DNA of 64,000 bases from Ursus arctos. Its lineage: Eukaryota > Chordata > Mammalia > Carnivora > Ursidae. The stretch's first letter is position 1, and every line of letters starts with the position of its first letter. Shown here piece by piece: positions 44,381-55,480 of the stretch. The notes below the pieces were generated by a model, which saw only the letters and a program-made list of their open reading frames with translations, searched no databases and was not told the origin of the DNA. The position numbers and the translations under genes are program-made. Location of the stretch: NCBI RefSeq assembly GCF_023065955.2, contig NW_026622997.1, positions 6,806,001 through 6,870,000 of the forward strand. Reading direction: 5' to 3'.

Positions 44381-45996
44381 ACAGCATATGTTAATGTAGA
44401 TGAAACAACGCTGTAGAACAACTCAAAGCTGAGTCTCCAAGAAGTATTCAAATGAGGGGAAAGCTCCAGAGCACAGGTCTGGGTGGGTACTGAGGGTTCT
44501 GGGCTAAGAACATCACTGGCGTACCATCTCAGGACCTGGAAACAGGCTTCAGCTTTAATATCCAAGCCAAGGCAAAGGGCATGGCCTTGGAGGTAGAACA
44601 CTGGAAGTAAGGTTATACACTACGTGAATTATTAATAATTCGCTTCCTTTTATAAGTGCCATTATCTTAAATAAGCATTTTAACTTTTCAGTTGCCTTAC
44701 TATAAAATGGGATAATAAACCATACTAAGGACCTAATAAGATACTACAGTTCAAAGGCTGTAGAACACTCTATCATTGTAAAGTACTTCTACTAGTTACA
44801 AATGTTTATTGTCTTGAATATTCTTACTGGAATCAATCTTTTAAAATAGTAAGGCCTTTTTCTTTCACATTTGTCTTTAAGTGACCTTCTCCACAGTTAG
44901 CCCAAGTCTGGGAAAAGATTAGGAGATCTACTTCAAATAGTCAAAAAGAAAGTTAATATTCATCCCTATCATTCAAAATAGTTTTCTGTACCAAGATAGT
45001 TAAGTTTGAAAACAAGGTTTCATGGAAAAGTAATTTTCTAAATAATTTTAGGTTATCAAAAGCCAAGAGTGGTCACAACCCAAAGTTTCTCCCAGGTTCT
45101 GATGGGCAGGCATGTGGCCTGTGGTTCTTGTGGAAAGGACAAGAAGAAGTGGCAGGAGGGGTTCCCAGGCCACCCAGGGCAGTGGAGAAGGACATGAGCA
45201 GAGGTGGGAGAGGTGAGTCTTTGATGTTCCAACAGAGCTCCTTGGGATAACAAGTAAAGTATGTTGAAGAAATCATTGAGAAGAGGAGCCTTCCCCCTAG
45301 TTCATCCTGGAGAGTCTGGAGAAATCTCTTTAGGATGCCACTTGGGATCTGACCCGGAGCAGCAGCGTCATGATACACTGAGTGGGACACGAGCTCTCTT
45401 ACTGGGCATGAGTGGTGCTGCGAGAGCCAACAGGCCTGCCCTGCAACCCTGAATGGGCTTGAGGTGGTAAGGGAGGATGCCCTGTAGTTGAGTCTTGGTG
45501 GTAAGACCATGTAGGCCATGGACTACATGTAGGATGAGGCAGTGGGTCTATAGTCCATAATGCCAAGGAGGGGTGGAGTGAGGCTAATCACCCTAGGAGC
45601 CTACCGGAAAGAGAAGTCCCTGAATTTGATCAGCAGCAGATACCAAAAAGAGCCAAGCCTGGAACTAGGACCACCTCCTTGGCTACTAGGCAAGAGACTA
45701 GCTTATACCAGCAACACTGCAGCTGAGATTAGCAGTGAGCAGAGTGTACCATGAGTCTGAGGATGCCAGCTGCCCTCTTGTCAACACCAAGTCAAATAAG
45801 CCACATCTGCGTCCCATATAACTAGATGTCACCTCAAAGAGAAACAAGGGAAGAAAATGACATGCCTAGAGAAACCGGCTTCAACACTGCATTACAGCAG
45901 ATACTTAATTACATTTTTTAATTCAATTTAGCTTGGTTTTTATTTTTTTGTTTTTGTTTTGAGAAAAATATAAATTTAACTGTTAAGGACTATATG
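44381..45996. other. Intronic DNA, no recognised gene
   Basis: Unique sequence. 45060-45760 is relatively GC-rich, with open frames on both strands (45073-45519 antisense, 45560-45754 sense). None shows a domain or a splice pattern. Confidence 0.45.
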
Positions 45997-46441
45997 AATT
46001 TCCTGCGGCTGCCATAACAAATTAGTATAAACTAGGGGGCTTAAAACAACTGAAATTTACTCTCTCACAGTTCTGGAAACCACAAGTCTGAAATTCAACA
46101 GGGCCATGTTCCTTCTGGGAGGTCTAGAGAAGAGACCTTCCTTCGACTCTTTATGCATCTGATGGTTCCAGGCATTCTTGATTCTTATCTTATGGCTGCA
46201 TCATGCCAATCTCTGCCTCCATCTTTACACCATCTTCTCTGTGTGTCTGTGTCTTCACCTCTTCTGTTTCTTATAAGGACACTTATCAGTAAATTTAAGG
46301 TCTACTCTGGTAATCCCTTCATCTCAAGATTCTTAACTTAATTACAGTTGTAAAGACCCTTTTTCCAAATAAGGTCATATTCACAAATTCCTAGAATTAG
46401 GAAGTAGGCATATCTTTTGTGGGCCACTCAATCTATGATAA
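45997..46441 (-). repeat. MLT1-type MaLR solo LTR
   Basis: The plus strand reads GAATTTCCTGCGGCTGCCATAACAAATTAG, GGGGCTTAAAACAACTGAAATTTAC, CATCATGCCAATCTCTGCCTCC, TTATAAGGACACTTATCAG, AAAGACCCTTTTTCCAAATAAGGTCATATTC. This is a nearly full-length antisense LTR of the ancient ERVL-MaLR group. No internal retroviral region is present, so it is a solo LTR. It could carry old promoter sequence but no activity can be inferred. Confidence 0.75.
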
Positions 46442-46715
46442 GGGTTAGAATATTTGAGAAAATATGATAAAACATAAATCAAGCATTGTTACGCTATTTT
46501 AGTGTCATCTTAAGGTAATGATATATCTTTCATGAGCACAACAAATAGTCTCCAGTTGTAAAAGATTAATTTAAAGTGATAAAAGAAGTTTCCTTTCTAT
46601 TTTAACTCTGTAAGTTTGCCTAAATTAATCTGAATCACTCCCTGGATCTCTTCTTTAGATAATACGCATGTATTTATGGTTTTGGACTAGAAATTCTGTG
46701 CATATACCTGTATTT

Positions 46716-46909
46716 TTTTTAAAAAAAGATTTATTTATTTGACAGAGAGAGACACAGTGAGAGAGGGAACACAAGCAGGGGGAGTGGGAGAGGGAGAGAT
46801 AGGCTTCCCGCTGAGCGGGGAACCCGATGTGGGGCTCGATCCCAGTACCCTGGGATCATGCCCTGAGCTGAAGGCAGACGCTTAACTGACTGAGCCACGC
46901 AGGAGCCCC
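46716..46909 (-). mobile_element. CAN-SINE, sense to GMDS, perfect 17-bp target duplication
   Basis: On the minus strand it has the SINE head (GGGGCTCCTGCGTGGCTCAGTCAGTTAAGCGTCTGCC), B-box region GGGATCGAGCCCC-like, GA-rich antisense stretch and AAATAAATCTTTTTTT tail. TGCATATACCTGTATTT is identical at 46699-46715 and 46910-46926. Confidence 0.96.
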
Positions 46910-46979
46910 TGCATATACCTGTATTTACCATTTTCCCTTTTCATCATTCCTTCTTGAGTCTTCTGGCCTAATTTCTTTT

Positions 46980-47960
46980 CTTCTGAAAATGTATTCATTA
47001 GAAGTTCCTTTAATGTAGAGAAATTGACTCATTTTTGAAAGACAATTTTGCTAATTACACAACTGCAGGGTACAAACTGTTTTTCTTAGCATGCTGAAGG
47101 TATTGTTTCACTGTCTTCTGGTTTCTATTTTTTGCTACTGATAAGTGTGAGGCCATTCTGTTATTCCTTGGTAGGTCATCTTTCTTCCTCCCATTAGTTT
47201 AAAGATTCTCTTTTTGTCTTTGGTATCCTGGAGTTTCAATTCCACCTGTCCAGACATGGTTTTCTGCATGGTACACCCGGTGCTTCTGTATCCATGTCTC
47301 TTACAGCACATCTGGAAATCTCCCAGTAACCTTTTCCTCCAATATTGGCTCTTCTTCACTCTATTTTGTTTTGTTTTCTCTTACTATTTCCTTCTGGAAA
47401 GGAATGTTAGACCTTCTCATTTCACCTTCCAATGTCTTAATTTCTTTCTTCCTTTCTTTCTCTTTCCTTCCTTCTCCTTTTTTTTTTTTTTTAAATAATT
47501 TTCATTTCTTTGTCTTTCTCTGCAATGTTCTGGGTAACCTCCTTAGATCCATCTAATTTTCCTTCAGCACTCTAATATTTTTAAGTCAGCCATTTAATTC
47601 TTTATTTTTATAATTTTTTTTAATATCTAAAATTCTCTTTGGTTCTTTTTCAAATCTTCCTGGGCATTTTATATTCTGTTGCTGCTTATTTATTTTTTAT
47701 CATTTATCATTTTATCTACTTAGAGATGTCTTACTAATTTTATATTCTAAATTTGATAATTCCAATATTTAAAGTTCTTGGGGGCTAATTTCTTATTTTT
47801 TCTGCTGACTTTAACTGATGGTAGTTTGTTTCCTTGTGCATTTGATGACCCTAAGAGTTCATATTTAGTCATCTTAATCTGCTGGAAACCAGAGGACATG
47901 TCTGAGAATGATTGTTTCCTCCTGAGAGGCCTGCATTTGTTTCTGATGGAAGCCAGGAGA
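46980..47960 (-). repeat. Ancient L1-type LINE sequence, antisense
   Basis: The plus strand shows antisense L1M-like text: AAATTGACTCATTTTTGAAAGACAATTTTGC, CACTGTCTTCTGGTTTCTATTTTTTGCTACTGATAAG, GATTCTCTTTTTGTCTTTGG, AAATTCTCTTTGGTTC. A polypyrimidine expansion (47440-47492) interrupts it. The subfamily is uncertain and the reading frame destroyed. Confidence 0.55.
47440..47492. repeat. Polypyrimidine tract
   Basis: ATTTCTTTCTTCCTTTCTTTCTCTTTCCTTCCTTCTCC followed by 15 T. It is homopyrimidine on the plus strand. Confidence 0.9.
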
Positions 47961-48249
47961 TACTAACCCCTGCAACCTTTCATCCCCTTCGACAGTCCCC
48001 ATGTTAATACTGTTCTGCTCTTCCACTTTGTTACTAAGGCCAAAAACTGAGCCTTCTAATTAAAGAGGCTGGGCATTACATAAAGTTCTATCAAAATCAC
48101 TGCATCAAGGGCATGTGGGTGGCTCAGTCAGTTAAGAATCCAACTCTTGGTTTCAGTTCCGGTCATGATCTCGGGGTCCTGAAATCGAGCCCCGAGTGGG
48201 GCTCTGCACTTTCCTTCTCTCTCTCTCCCTCTGTCCCTCCCCAACTCTT

Positions 48250-48447
48250 TTTTTTTTTTTTAAAGATTTTATTTATTTGACAGAGAGAGACAGTGAGAGA
48301 GGAAATATGAGCAGGGGGAGTGGGAGAGAGAGAAGCAGGCTTTCCCACTGAGCAGGGAGCCCAATGTGGGGCTTGATCCCAGGACCCTGGGATCATGACC
48401 TGAGCTGAAGGCAGACGCTTAACGACTGAGCCACCCAGGCGCCCCTC
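48250..48447 (-). mobile_element. CAN-SINE nested inside another CAN-SINE
   Basis: Minus-strand SINE: GGGGCGCCTGGGTGGCTCAGTCGTTAAGCGTCTGCC, GGGATCAAGCCCC-like B-box region, AAATAAAATCTTT and poly-A. Target duplication CCCCAACTCTT at 48239-48249 and 48448-48458. It is intact, so the inner insertion is younger than the host. The two copies are head-to-head inverted in a short space. Confidence 0.95.
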
Positions 48448-48476
48448 CCCCAACTCTTACATGCACATGCACATAT

Positions 48477-48478
<2 letters not shown>

Positions 48479-48510
<32 letters not shown>
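48479..48510. repeat. (TC)16 microsatellite in SINE 3' region
   Basis: A pure TC dinucleotide run of 32 bases grown from the TC-rich zone of the host SINE. Confidence 0.95.
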
Positions 48511-48514
<4 letters not shown>

Positions 48515-48780
48515 AAATAAATAAAATCACTGCATCACACCAAGTAAACAGGATTAGATACCACTTTCGGGTCCCTAGAGGCCCCAACTTACTGGTGGGA
48601 GGGAATTGCTAGGGAAATGAAGACAGATTTAGAGAAATAAAGATATTAAAAGAAATGATTTGCTCTGCATATCTGGATGCAATGCAAATAATTGTGCCAC
48701 CCCACACATATTTCTTTTCATACAAGACATTCAGAAAAATTTGGTTTTTATGTTTTTTCAATGGAGTAAGCCTATTCAAT

Positions 48781-48871
48781 GTGTATATGCGTGTGTTTAT
48801 ATATACACACACTCATAGACATATACACACACACACACACACACATACATATGTATATATATGTGTATATA
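48781..48871. repeat. Compound (TA)/(CA) microsatellite
   Basis: GTGTATATGCGTGTG, then TATATACACACACTC, a (CA)n run, then ATACATATGTATATATATG. Multiple dinucleotide motifs in about 90 bases. Confidence 0.92.
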
Positions 48872-50348
48872 AACATCTAAACCTGAAATTTGTCTCACTG
48901 TTTTGCTTGTACTTTTTCTCTGGCTCGAATACAATTACTTTTAGTGATTTTTTTTCACATACCAGGCAAATATAACTTTTTTTTTCCTTATGAAATCCTG
49001 AACCAGAAGATCATCTTGTCTTGTGGTTCCTCCCCTTTACACTGGGCCTCACTTCCTGTGAGAACAGATGATTATGGCCTGCCGTGAGATCATTCCAGCA
49101 CCAACACACAGGAGGCAGCTCAGATAAACAACGAAAGCCAAATTCCTAATTTCCTGGGTTTGTTCTTACATCTAACTTACATCAGTGTGTGTGTGCATAC
49201 ATATCCATATTCCTTGCTAAACTTTCTAGTATAAAATCATAAAATATACCAAGATAATATTCCCATAGTCAGATATCTTCTAAAACAAAAAATTAAGGAA
49301 AAAAAGAACTGACAAAACTTAGAAAACACACACCGTAAATTATTAGCATTTAACTTTAAGGCGTGAATAGCTGCACGCTTATTAAAATTAAAGAATTAGA
49401 TCATCTGTTAAATCACAATCTTCACCACAATGTATTACCCTTCAATAGAGGCTTTGTTTTTGTTTTTATAACTCACAAAATGCAAGAATGGACATCTTAC
49501 AATCATCAAGTAGAACTAAGGGACGAAACATTAGGGAGATATATAAGTTCTACCAGGGACAGTTCTGCTTATCACAGTAAACAAAATTGCTTCTTTTTCC
49601 AATGTATATTTAATTATGGCCCTGTCGTTATACTGTCTAACTCCTAAGAAGCGAAGTAACTGCGAGTGTGTGGCATCATTGTTGGTAGGTATACATGTAC
49701 ACACAACTCTGTAGGCATGAACACATATGTATAAACATATGCAAAATGTAACCCTGCCAGCATCCAAATAGTATTTGAAGTAACCACAATTTCTCTAAGA
49801 AAAGTTCTATTTCATTGCTCAGTAATTCATCCCAAAGCTTTAAAGATTTTTTGGAGTTAAAGTACAAAGACAGTTTGGATGATATTCATTGCAAAACAGA
49901 AATCATTCCAATTTATCCTGAACCCCACGTGAACCTCCGCCCTGGGGCCCTGCGTTCCCCCCCTGTGGTAGTCTCTGGCCACCCCACTGGGAACTGCCTG
50001 GGCCGTGGCTCGCTGCAGACAGGGTGTAGAAAGAAGAGACACTGGGAAGGTCATGGCTGACTGAGCAGACTGCAGAGATCAGAGAGCTCATACCTCATTT
50101 GCTCACCAAGTCCTGCCAAGAGCAACACTATTTAACTGCAGGTACTCAAAATCCAGCAGGCATGCTTAAAGGAATCTCAGGCTTACAAGAGGACCATTCA
50201 CAATGTGCATTTGTCGGGGATAGCTACCACCTTCTGGCAATTATTCATAAATAACGTGTTTGAAGAGAGAGATTCAAACTCCTTTGCTCTTTGCATCAAT
50301 GTTCAACGTCTTTTCTACTGAGAGTTAAGATGATTCAAATTCACAAAT
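48872..50348. other. Intronic DNA, no recognised gene
   Basis: Unique sequence. Overlapping open frames at 49815-50091 on both strands are unsupported. 49925-50060 is locally GC-rich. Confidence 0.45.
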
Positions 50349-50356
50349 CCTTATTT

Positions 50357-50551
50357 CAAGGTTTCCCAGCTTTGGCACTTTGACATTTGGAGCTGTCCTG
50401 TACACTGCAAAGGGTTAGCAGCATCCCTGGCTATCACCCCATAGATGCCAGTAGCACCCCCTCCACAGCAGTGGCAACCCAAAATGTCTCCAGACATTGC
50501 CAGATTTCCCTTGGGGAAACTAACTGCCCCCTCCCCCCTTGAGAACCACTG
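50357..50551 (+). mobile_element. MER20-like hAT-Charlie MITE
   Basis: CAAGGTTTCCCAGCTTTGGCACTTTGACATTTGG, TTAGCAGCATCCCTGGC, ATAGATGCCAGTAGCACCCC, AAAATGTCTCCAGACATTGCC, TTGAGAACCACTG. The flanks CCTTATTT (50349-50356) and CCTTAGTC (50552-50559) share 6 of 8 bases, a decayed 8-bp hAT target duplication. Part of the left half is deleted relative to family consensus. Confidence 0.9.
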
Positions 50552-50739
50552 CCTTAGTCAAACAAACCAATGCTGACAAAGACAAAATCCCACAAAATTA
50601 AAACAAATTTATATATAAACGCTAACCTTACCCACAGATACACTGTGTTATTTTAAGTCTCTCTATTCATTTGATACACTGACGAAACTATCAGAGAACT
50701 AATAAACATGAAATATTTAAATCATGATGAGACAGGGTG

Positions 50740-51340
50740 AGTCTTCATCTAGAGTCAAAGTGAATATATGAGTCTGGCCTCCTGAGGAGGGTGTAGGTGA
50801 AAGCACACATTTGGGAACCATTGATGTCTGGATGGTATTTCAAGTCCTGAAACCGGCTGAGACCACCAAGAGAGGGAAGTGAGCAAGAAAACAGAAATGG
50901 TCCAAGAACTGAATCCACTGACACTACAACGTTTAGAGGTCAAACAGATGAGGAGGAAGCCGTGAGGCTGAAGGAAAACAAGAGCATGGAAGAATCCGGA
51001 AAGTCTGGAAAGCGCGTGCCCAGGAGGTTGTTAATCACCACGACTGTAGGTCAGGGAGGAAGACGGGACAGATGGAAAAACGACCACTGGGTATGGCAGA
51101 ATCAAGGTGATTGGCGACCCTGATCAGAGCACTTCAGAGGAATGTAGACAGAAGCCTGATGGGTGAGAGGGTTCAAGAGACAATGGAGGAGAGACTGAGA
51201 AAATTTTATTTCAAGATGGGAGAAAAAGCAGCATCTTTGCATGCTGGAGGGAGAGATCCAGTGATGACGGAGAAATGATCCAGGAGAGAGGTGAAAATTG
51301 CTGGTGTCGTGTCTTTGAGTTGGTGATTACAAACAGGGCC
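50740..51340 (-). repeat. L2 LINE, antisense, long fragment
   Basis: A well-ordered L2 antisense run: GGTCCAAGAACTGAATCCAC, CAACGTTTAGAGGTCAAACAGATGAGGAGGAAGCC, AAGCCTGATGGGTGAGAGGGTTCAAGAGACAATGGAGGAGAG, ATCTTTGCATGCTGGAGGGAG, GATCCAGGAGAGAGGTGAAAATTGCTGG. It includes the region encoding the L2 reverse transcriptase C-terminus, with frames broken. Confidence 0.8.
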
Positions 51341-51839
51341 TAGCGGACGACTGCTGAGCTCTCCAGACAGCTCATCCACGGGCACAGGAGAGAGGGTAGA
51401 GAGAACAAAAATTCAGATAAAAAAATGTGCAGATGTTCCCTCTGAGGGCCTCTATTCCCCCTTCAAATCTTAAACAAACACTCCCCTCTGCTACATGATT
51501 TATCCTTCTGTCCATAATGTCCGTCCCCACAGCCGGACTGTACCTGTTCTCCAAGCACTCGGAACTCCCAGTCTCTTGCTCATGCAGATCCCCCAGTCTT
51601 TATTTCCTTCCTTTTCGTATTATGATCCATCACTTCGACCATTTTCTTGCTAATGCCCTTAAGTCCTTTGCTCTCCTAGCTGTTTCACTTCACATACTCT
51701 GCAAAACCTCAAATCAATATCAATGTCTTTCCTCCCATGCTGCGGCCTAAGTGCTGTGGGAGAATACACCTATTCTAAGTAGGCTCCCCAACTCAAGCTA
51801 AGCTCCTGCTGCCTGGTAATCATTTTATATGACCTGCAA
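51341..51839. other. Intronic DNA between two L2 copies
   Basis: No recognised gene. It is GC-poor and pyrimidine-rich. Confidence 0.4.
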
Positions 51840-52110
51840 GTTCCCATCAGGCTTTCCTCCTGCTCACCTCAGGGGATATAACCTTTACCTCATTCATGTC
51901 TCCTTTACTTCAGCTGACATAACTTTTTCGATGTCACTGCTTGATGAATGGACTTACCATTTACCCGGCTCCCTGGGAGTCCCCCTTGACTCTTTCTCAT
52001 TCACATCCTCCCTTCAACTGTCCAATGCCTACTGCCTTGACTTCTCGGACGTTCCTACAGAACTCCCAAATCCAGCCTTTACCAGACCATGATGGTGGTG
52101 GCTGCCTAGT
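51840..52110 (+). repeat. L2 LINE fragment, sense
   Basis: CTCCCTGGGAGTCCCCCTTGACTCTTTCTC, CATCCTCCCTTCAACTGTCCAATGCC and CAGAACTCCCAAATCCAGCC resemble the L2 sense consensus (GGGAGTCATCCTTGACTCTTCCC). The opposite orientation to 50740-51340 means a different copy. Confidence 0.6.
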
Positions 52111-52860
52111 TTGTAGATTCCTCCAAAGGACATCTCTGTGTTCCTTCGTTCTTTGCATTGTCCTAATGGCAAAAGCCCGAGTCTACCTTTCTGGCTGCAC
52201 TGATTTATTTAAAAGTAGGAACCAAACCCACACTGACCCAAAGAAGCACAGCTATAGTGATTGGTTGAGGAATGGGCACCTGATCATGGCAGGCCAATCA
52301 GAGCCCTTCCCTAGGTCTTTTCCTAGGGAGAAAACCTTTTTCCTTCAGGACAGTGAGACTTAGAGATGCTAGTGACCTTAGTTCTGGCTTCATAAAGGAA
52401 AGTGGTTTAGGGGCACCTGGGTGGCTCCGTCGGTGAAGCGTCTGCCTTTGGCTCAGGTCATGAACCCAGGGTCCTGGAGTCGAGTCCCACATCAGGCTCC
52501 TTGCTCAGTGGGGAGACTGCTTCCCCTTCTCCTCCCCACTTGTGCTCTCTCTCGCTATCTCTGTTGTTATCTCTGTCTCTCTCTCTCAAGTAAATAAAAT
52601 CTTAAAAAAAAAGAAAGTGGTTTAAAAAGATGAAACCAAGACAGAAAGAGGAAACGGAGATGAGACAAAGAGAGAGAGAGACAGCACCCTCAAGATATCG
52701 GAGTTCTGGTTCCAGTTGTCACTCTGGTCAGGCCAGACACATCTCTGTCATTCTCACACTTGGATAACAGCCATAGAACCTACCCTCTAATTTTAATTAT
52801 TTCGCTGAAGCCTAGTGTGAGTTTTGACATTTCTAAACCTAGATTCCTCACAGATGCACA
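52111..52860. repeat. Unnamed ancient interspersed repeat split by a CAN-SINE
   Basis: TAGTGATTGGTTGAGGAATGGGCACCTGATCATGGCAGGCCAATCAGAGCCC (52255-52310) and ACAAAGAGAGAGAGAGACAGC are reminiscent of an old mammalian LTR-like repeat that I have seen in many introns. I cannot assign the family name. The SINE at 52410-52612 lies within it. Confidence 0.4.
52410..52612 (+). mobile_element. CAN-SINE with 12-bp target duplication
   Basis: GGGGCACCTGGGTGGCTCCGTCGGTGAAGCGTCTGCC, TGGAGTCGAGTCCCACATCAGGC, (TC)-rich stretch, AAGTAAATAAAATCTTAAAAAAAAA. GAAAGTGGTTTA is identical at 52398-52409 and 52613-52624. Antisense to GMDS. Confidence 0.96.
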
Positions 52861-52879
52861 AGTCCAACTCAGTGAATGA

Positions 52880-53470
52880 CTTCATTGGTTCCCAGCCCTA
52901 CCATTTTATCTTCTGGATTACTGTCACTGCTACCAGATGCTCTTCTCACTTTGAGAGAAATCTGGTCTAAAAACTAGTTTCTAAATGCAAATCTCATCAA
53001 AACCCCCTGAAGAAAGTCCTCAGTGGTAGCAATATTGTTGTGTGATCTGTCATCTGTCACCTTCTAGCTTCTCCTCCTGCCCGTTTCCCACCTCATAGTT
53101 CTTTCCAGCAACATCCAAATGTGTACAAGTTCCTCACCAAGGTCCCTTCTCCTTCTCTGCATTTCCCCTCCAATGTGAGAAACATCTTTATCCACGTTTT
53201 GCTCCCCAACTGTAATACTTCAAGTATCACCTCGATAAAAGGATTTCCTGAGTCCTCCCCTCACCGAGGGGTGAGCTGTTCCTCCTCCATACTCCTCAAT
53301 CACCCCTTGCATATGTCGACCTGCTTTTATTACACTTCATTGTAGTTTTTAGTTTACTTATCTCCACTGTGAGATTTTTAAAGACAAGCATTATATTGTT
53401 CATCTCTTTCACCAGAGTCTAGTGCAGCACTTATCACATGATAGGTGTTCAATAAACATTTTCTGAACAG
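52880..53470 (+). repeat. L2 LINE 3' end, sense
   Basis: GCAAATCTCATCAAAACCCCCTGAAGAAAGTCCTCAGTGG, GTACAAGTTCCTCACCAAGG, AAGTATCACCTCGATAAAAGGATTTCCTGAG and GCACTTATCACATGATAGGTGTTCAATAAACATTTTCTGAA run to the L2 3' terminus in order. Confidence 0.85.
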
Positions 53471-54570
53471 GGAAAGAAGTAGGGGTATTCAACAGTTTAA
53501 AGAGTAAGATATCTTTTCATTGGTAAATTTAGTACCTCATGAAGTTAGTTCTTTTATTTCTTTCGCCACAATTTCAGATTCTCAGGAATGATTCAACTCT
53601 TAAACCGGTATGTTTGTTTTACAGGGATATGTATACCAGTAAGTATAAAGATAACATTACAGAGATCAATAAATGATGAAGAAATTATCTGGTCATACTA
53701 GGCAACTTATCTCTCTTCTGACACATTGTCGTCATAGTTTTTTCTCACCCTCCATGTTTGTCAGAACCTCTGTAGACAACTTTTACCTCTATCTATAGGA
53801 AGAGGCAAGGAGTGGGGAGAGGTATAGGATTGATAAAGAAGAATTAAATTTTCTGTTATGGGAGTATACATCAAATTTATACAAGAATGGAATAATAGAC
53901 ATGGATATCATTTTTTGAAATCAACTCATTTTTATAGAAATGACTTACTAACATTAAAAATGACTTATCCCACATCCTTCTATATTATGTTTGAGCTGCA
54001 TTTCAGAATTGATATACAGAGCTCTTTCACAGAAGGACAATGTTCGTACTTCTATTTGACATTGCTCATACATGAACTTCTTGGATTAAGTTTCTTCTTT
54101 GGCTTCCATCTTGACTCAGAATTGCAGTGACATTTGAGAAGTAAAGCAGGGCCGCTTCATATAAATTTCATGTTCAAAGTAGCTTCAAAAAAAAAAAAAA
54201 AAACAGTATTGGCTTATAGCCCTTCCAGTGTAGAGACTGTAAAGTAAGAAAATCTTCAAAAGGGCTTTGATTCAAATTCTTCATCTGATAGGACATGGGG
54301 ACAAGACAAATATCTATAAAATGAAGCAGTTGTGCCTCCTTCCACAATAATCTTACTTGGCACTCATGATTCGGTTTGTTATTCTTTCTGGTCACAGGAA
54401 AGTAAAGATATGTAGTACCCTAAAAACAAATGAGTACAAATGATATTTTCTCACCCAAGGAAAGCAATTAACATCTTTTCCTCTGTAATAACTGTTGCTA
54501 ATACTTGGTTTGGACTTCAGTTTATGAAATATTTTTCAAAAAGGGTCAGACTCCAAGGGCAAGACAATCA
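53471..54570. other. Intronic DNA with poly-A
   Basis: Unique sequence, plus a poly-A of 17 at 54187-54203 with no recognisable adjacent element. The open frame at 53858-54130 is unsupported. Confidence 0.45.
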
Positions 54571-54585
54571 GAAATAAAGGATGAG

Positions 54586-54790
54586 GGGCGCCTGGGTGGC
54601 ACAGCGGTTAAGCGTCTGCCTTTGGCTCAGGGCGTGATCCCGGCATTATGGGATCGAGCCCCACATCAGGCTCCTCCGCTGGGAGCCTGCTTCTTCCTCT
54701 CCCACTCCCCCTGCTTGTGTTCCCTCTCTCGCTGGCTGTCTCTATCTCTGTCGAATAAATAAATAAAATCTTAAAAAAAAAAAAAAAAAA
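54586..54790 (+). mobile_element. Young CAN-SINE with long poly-A
   Basis: GGGCGCCTGGGTGGCACAGCGGTTAAGCGTCTGCC, GGGATCGAGCCCC, GTCGAATAAATAAATAAAATCTT and about 19 A. Flanks GAAATAAAGGATGAG (54571-54585) and GAAAGAAAGGATGAG (54791-54805) are a 15-bp duplication with one mismatch. Same subfamily as the copy at 23668. Antisense to GMDS. Confidence 0.96.
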
Positions 54791-54805
54791 GAAAGAAAGG
54801 ATGAG

Positions 54806-55109
54806 TTCTAAGTATCGGTTACCAGTCAAAAAATGCCACTTTCATTGTTGATATGGAATAAATGTATAATATTAAGGAATGAAAAACATAAGGAAGGGTA
54901 TGACTTTCTTATTTGTGATATCAGTCCCTCTCCACTCCTACCGTCTATGCTTTCTTGATATTCCTTATCTATCTGGGGTTCTCAAGTAAAGGCCTAGAGA
55001 GTCTGATGAGCATACAGATGACAGCAGCACATCTAAGGCACACCGGAGCAGTGACAGAGACTGTTTCTGAATGACCATAGAGGTTAAAAAAAAAAATCAG
55101 TTAGTACGA
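54806..55109. other. Intronic DNA, no recognised feature
   Basis: Unique sequence between a SINE and an old repeat. Confidence 0.45.
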
Positions 55110-55480
55110 TGATAATGTGTCGACTTGACTAGGCCAATGGGTGCCCAGATATTTGGCTAAACATTATTTCTGGGTGTGTCTGTAAGGCTGTTCCCCTCAG
55201 ATTAGCATTTGATTGAATCCGTGGACTGAGTAAAGTACATTGCTGTCTTTACCAATGGTGGGTCTCATTTCATCCCTCAGATGCCTGAAGAGAACAAAAA
55301 GGTGGAGGAAAGGAGAATTCCTCCTCTCTGCCTGAGTGCTTGAGCGGAGGCATTGGTCTTCTCCTGCCTTCTCCTCCATACACTACAAGTCTAAGTCCCA
55401 GTCCAAGGGTGTTTGGACTCAGGCTGCAACTACACCTGAATTTCCAACTTGCTGACGTCAGATAATGGGACTTCTCAGCC
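55110..55480 (+). repeat. Unnamed ancient interspersed repeat
   Basis: GATAATGTGTCGACTTGACTAGGCCAATGGGTGCCCAGATATTTGGCTAAACATTATTTCTGGGTG is a widespread mammalian repeat (consensus TGTGTCAACTTGACTGGGCC ... TTTGGTCAAACATTATTCTGG). I recognise it as repetitive but cannot name the family with confidence. It contains TGACGTCA at 55453-55460. Confidence 0.6.

Larger units (their letters stand above)
48108..48522 (+). mobile_element. Older CAN-SINE interrupted by a second CAN-SINE
   Basis: The host SINE starts AGGGCATGTGGGTGGCTCAGTCAGTTAAGAATCC and ends with a (TC)n run, then AAATAAATAAAT. The 15-bp target duplication AAAATCACTGCATCA is identical at 48093-48107 and 48523-48537. The body is split at 48249/48448 by an inverted CAN-SINE. 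Its diverged head suggests an older subfamily than the inner copy. Confidence 0.95.

Noticed and set aside
45073..45754. Possible GC-rich exon cluster
   Set aside because: Open frames exist on both strands but none has splice sites or a recognisable protein.
54505..54829. Open frames on both strands
   Set aside because: They run through a CAN-SINE. Such SINE frames recur at several copies and code for nothing.
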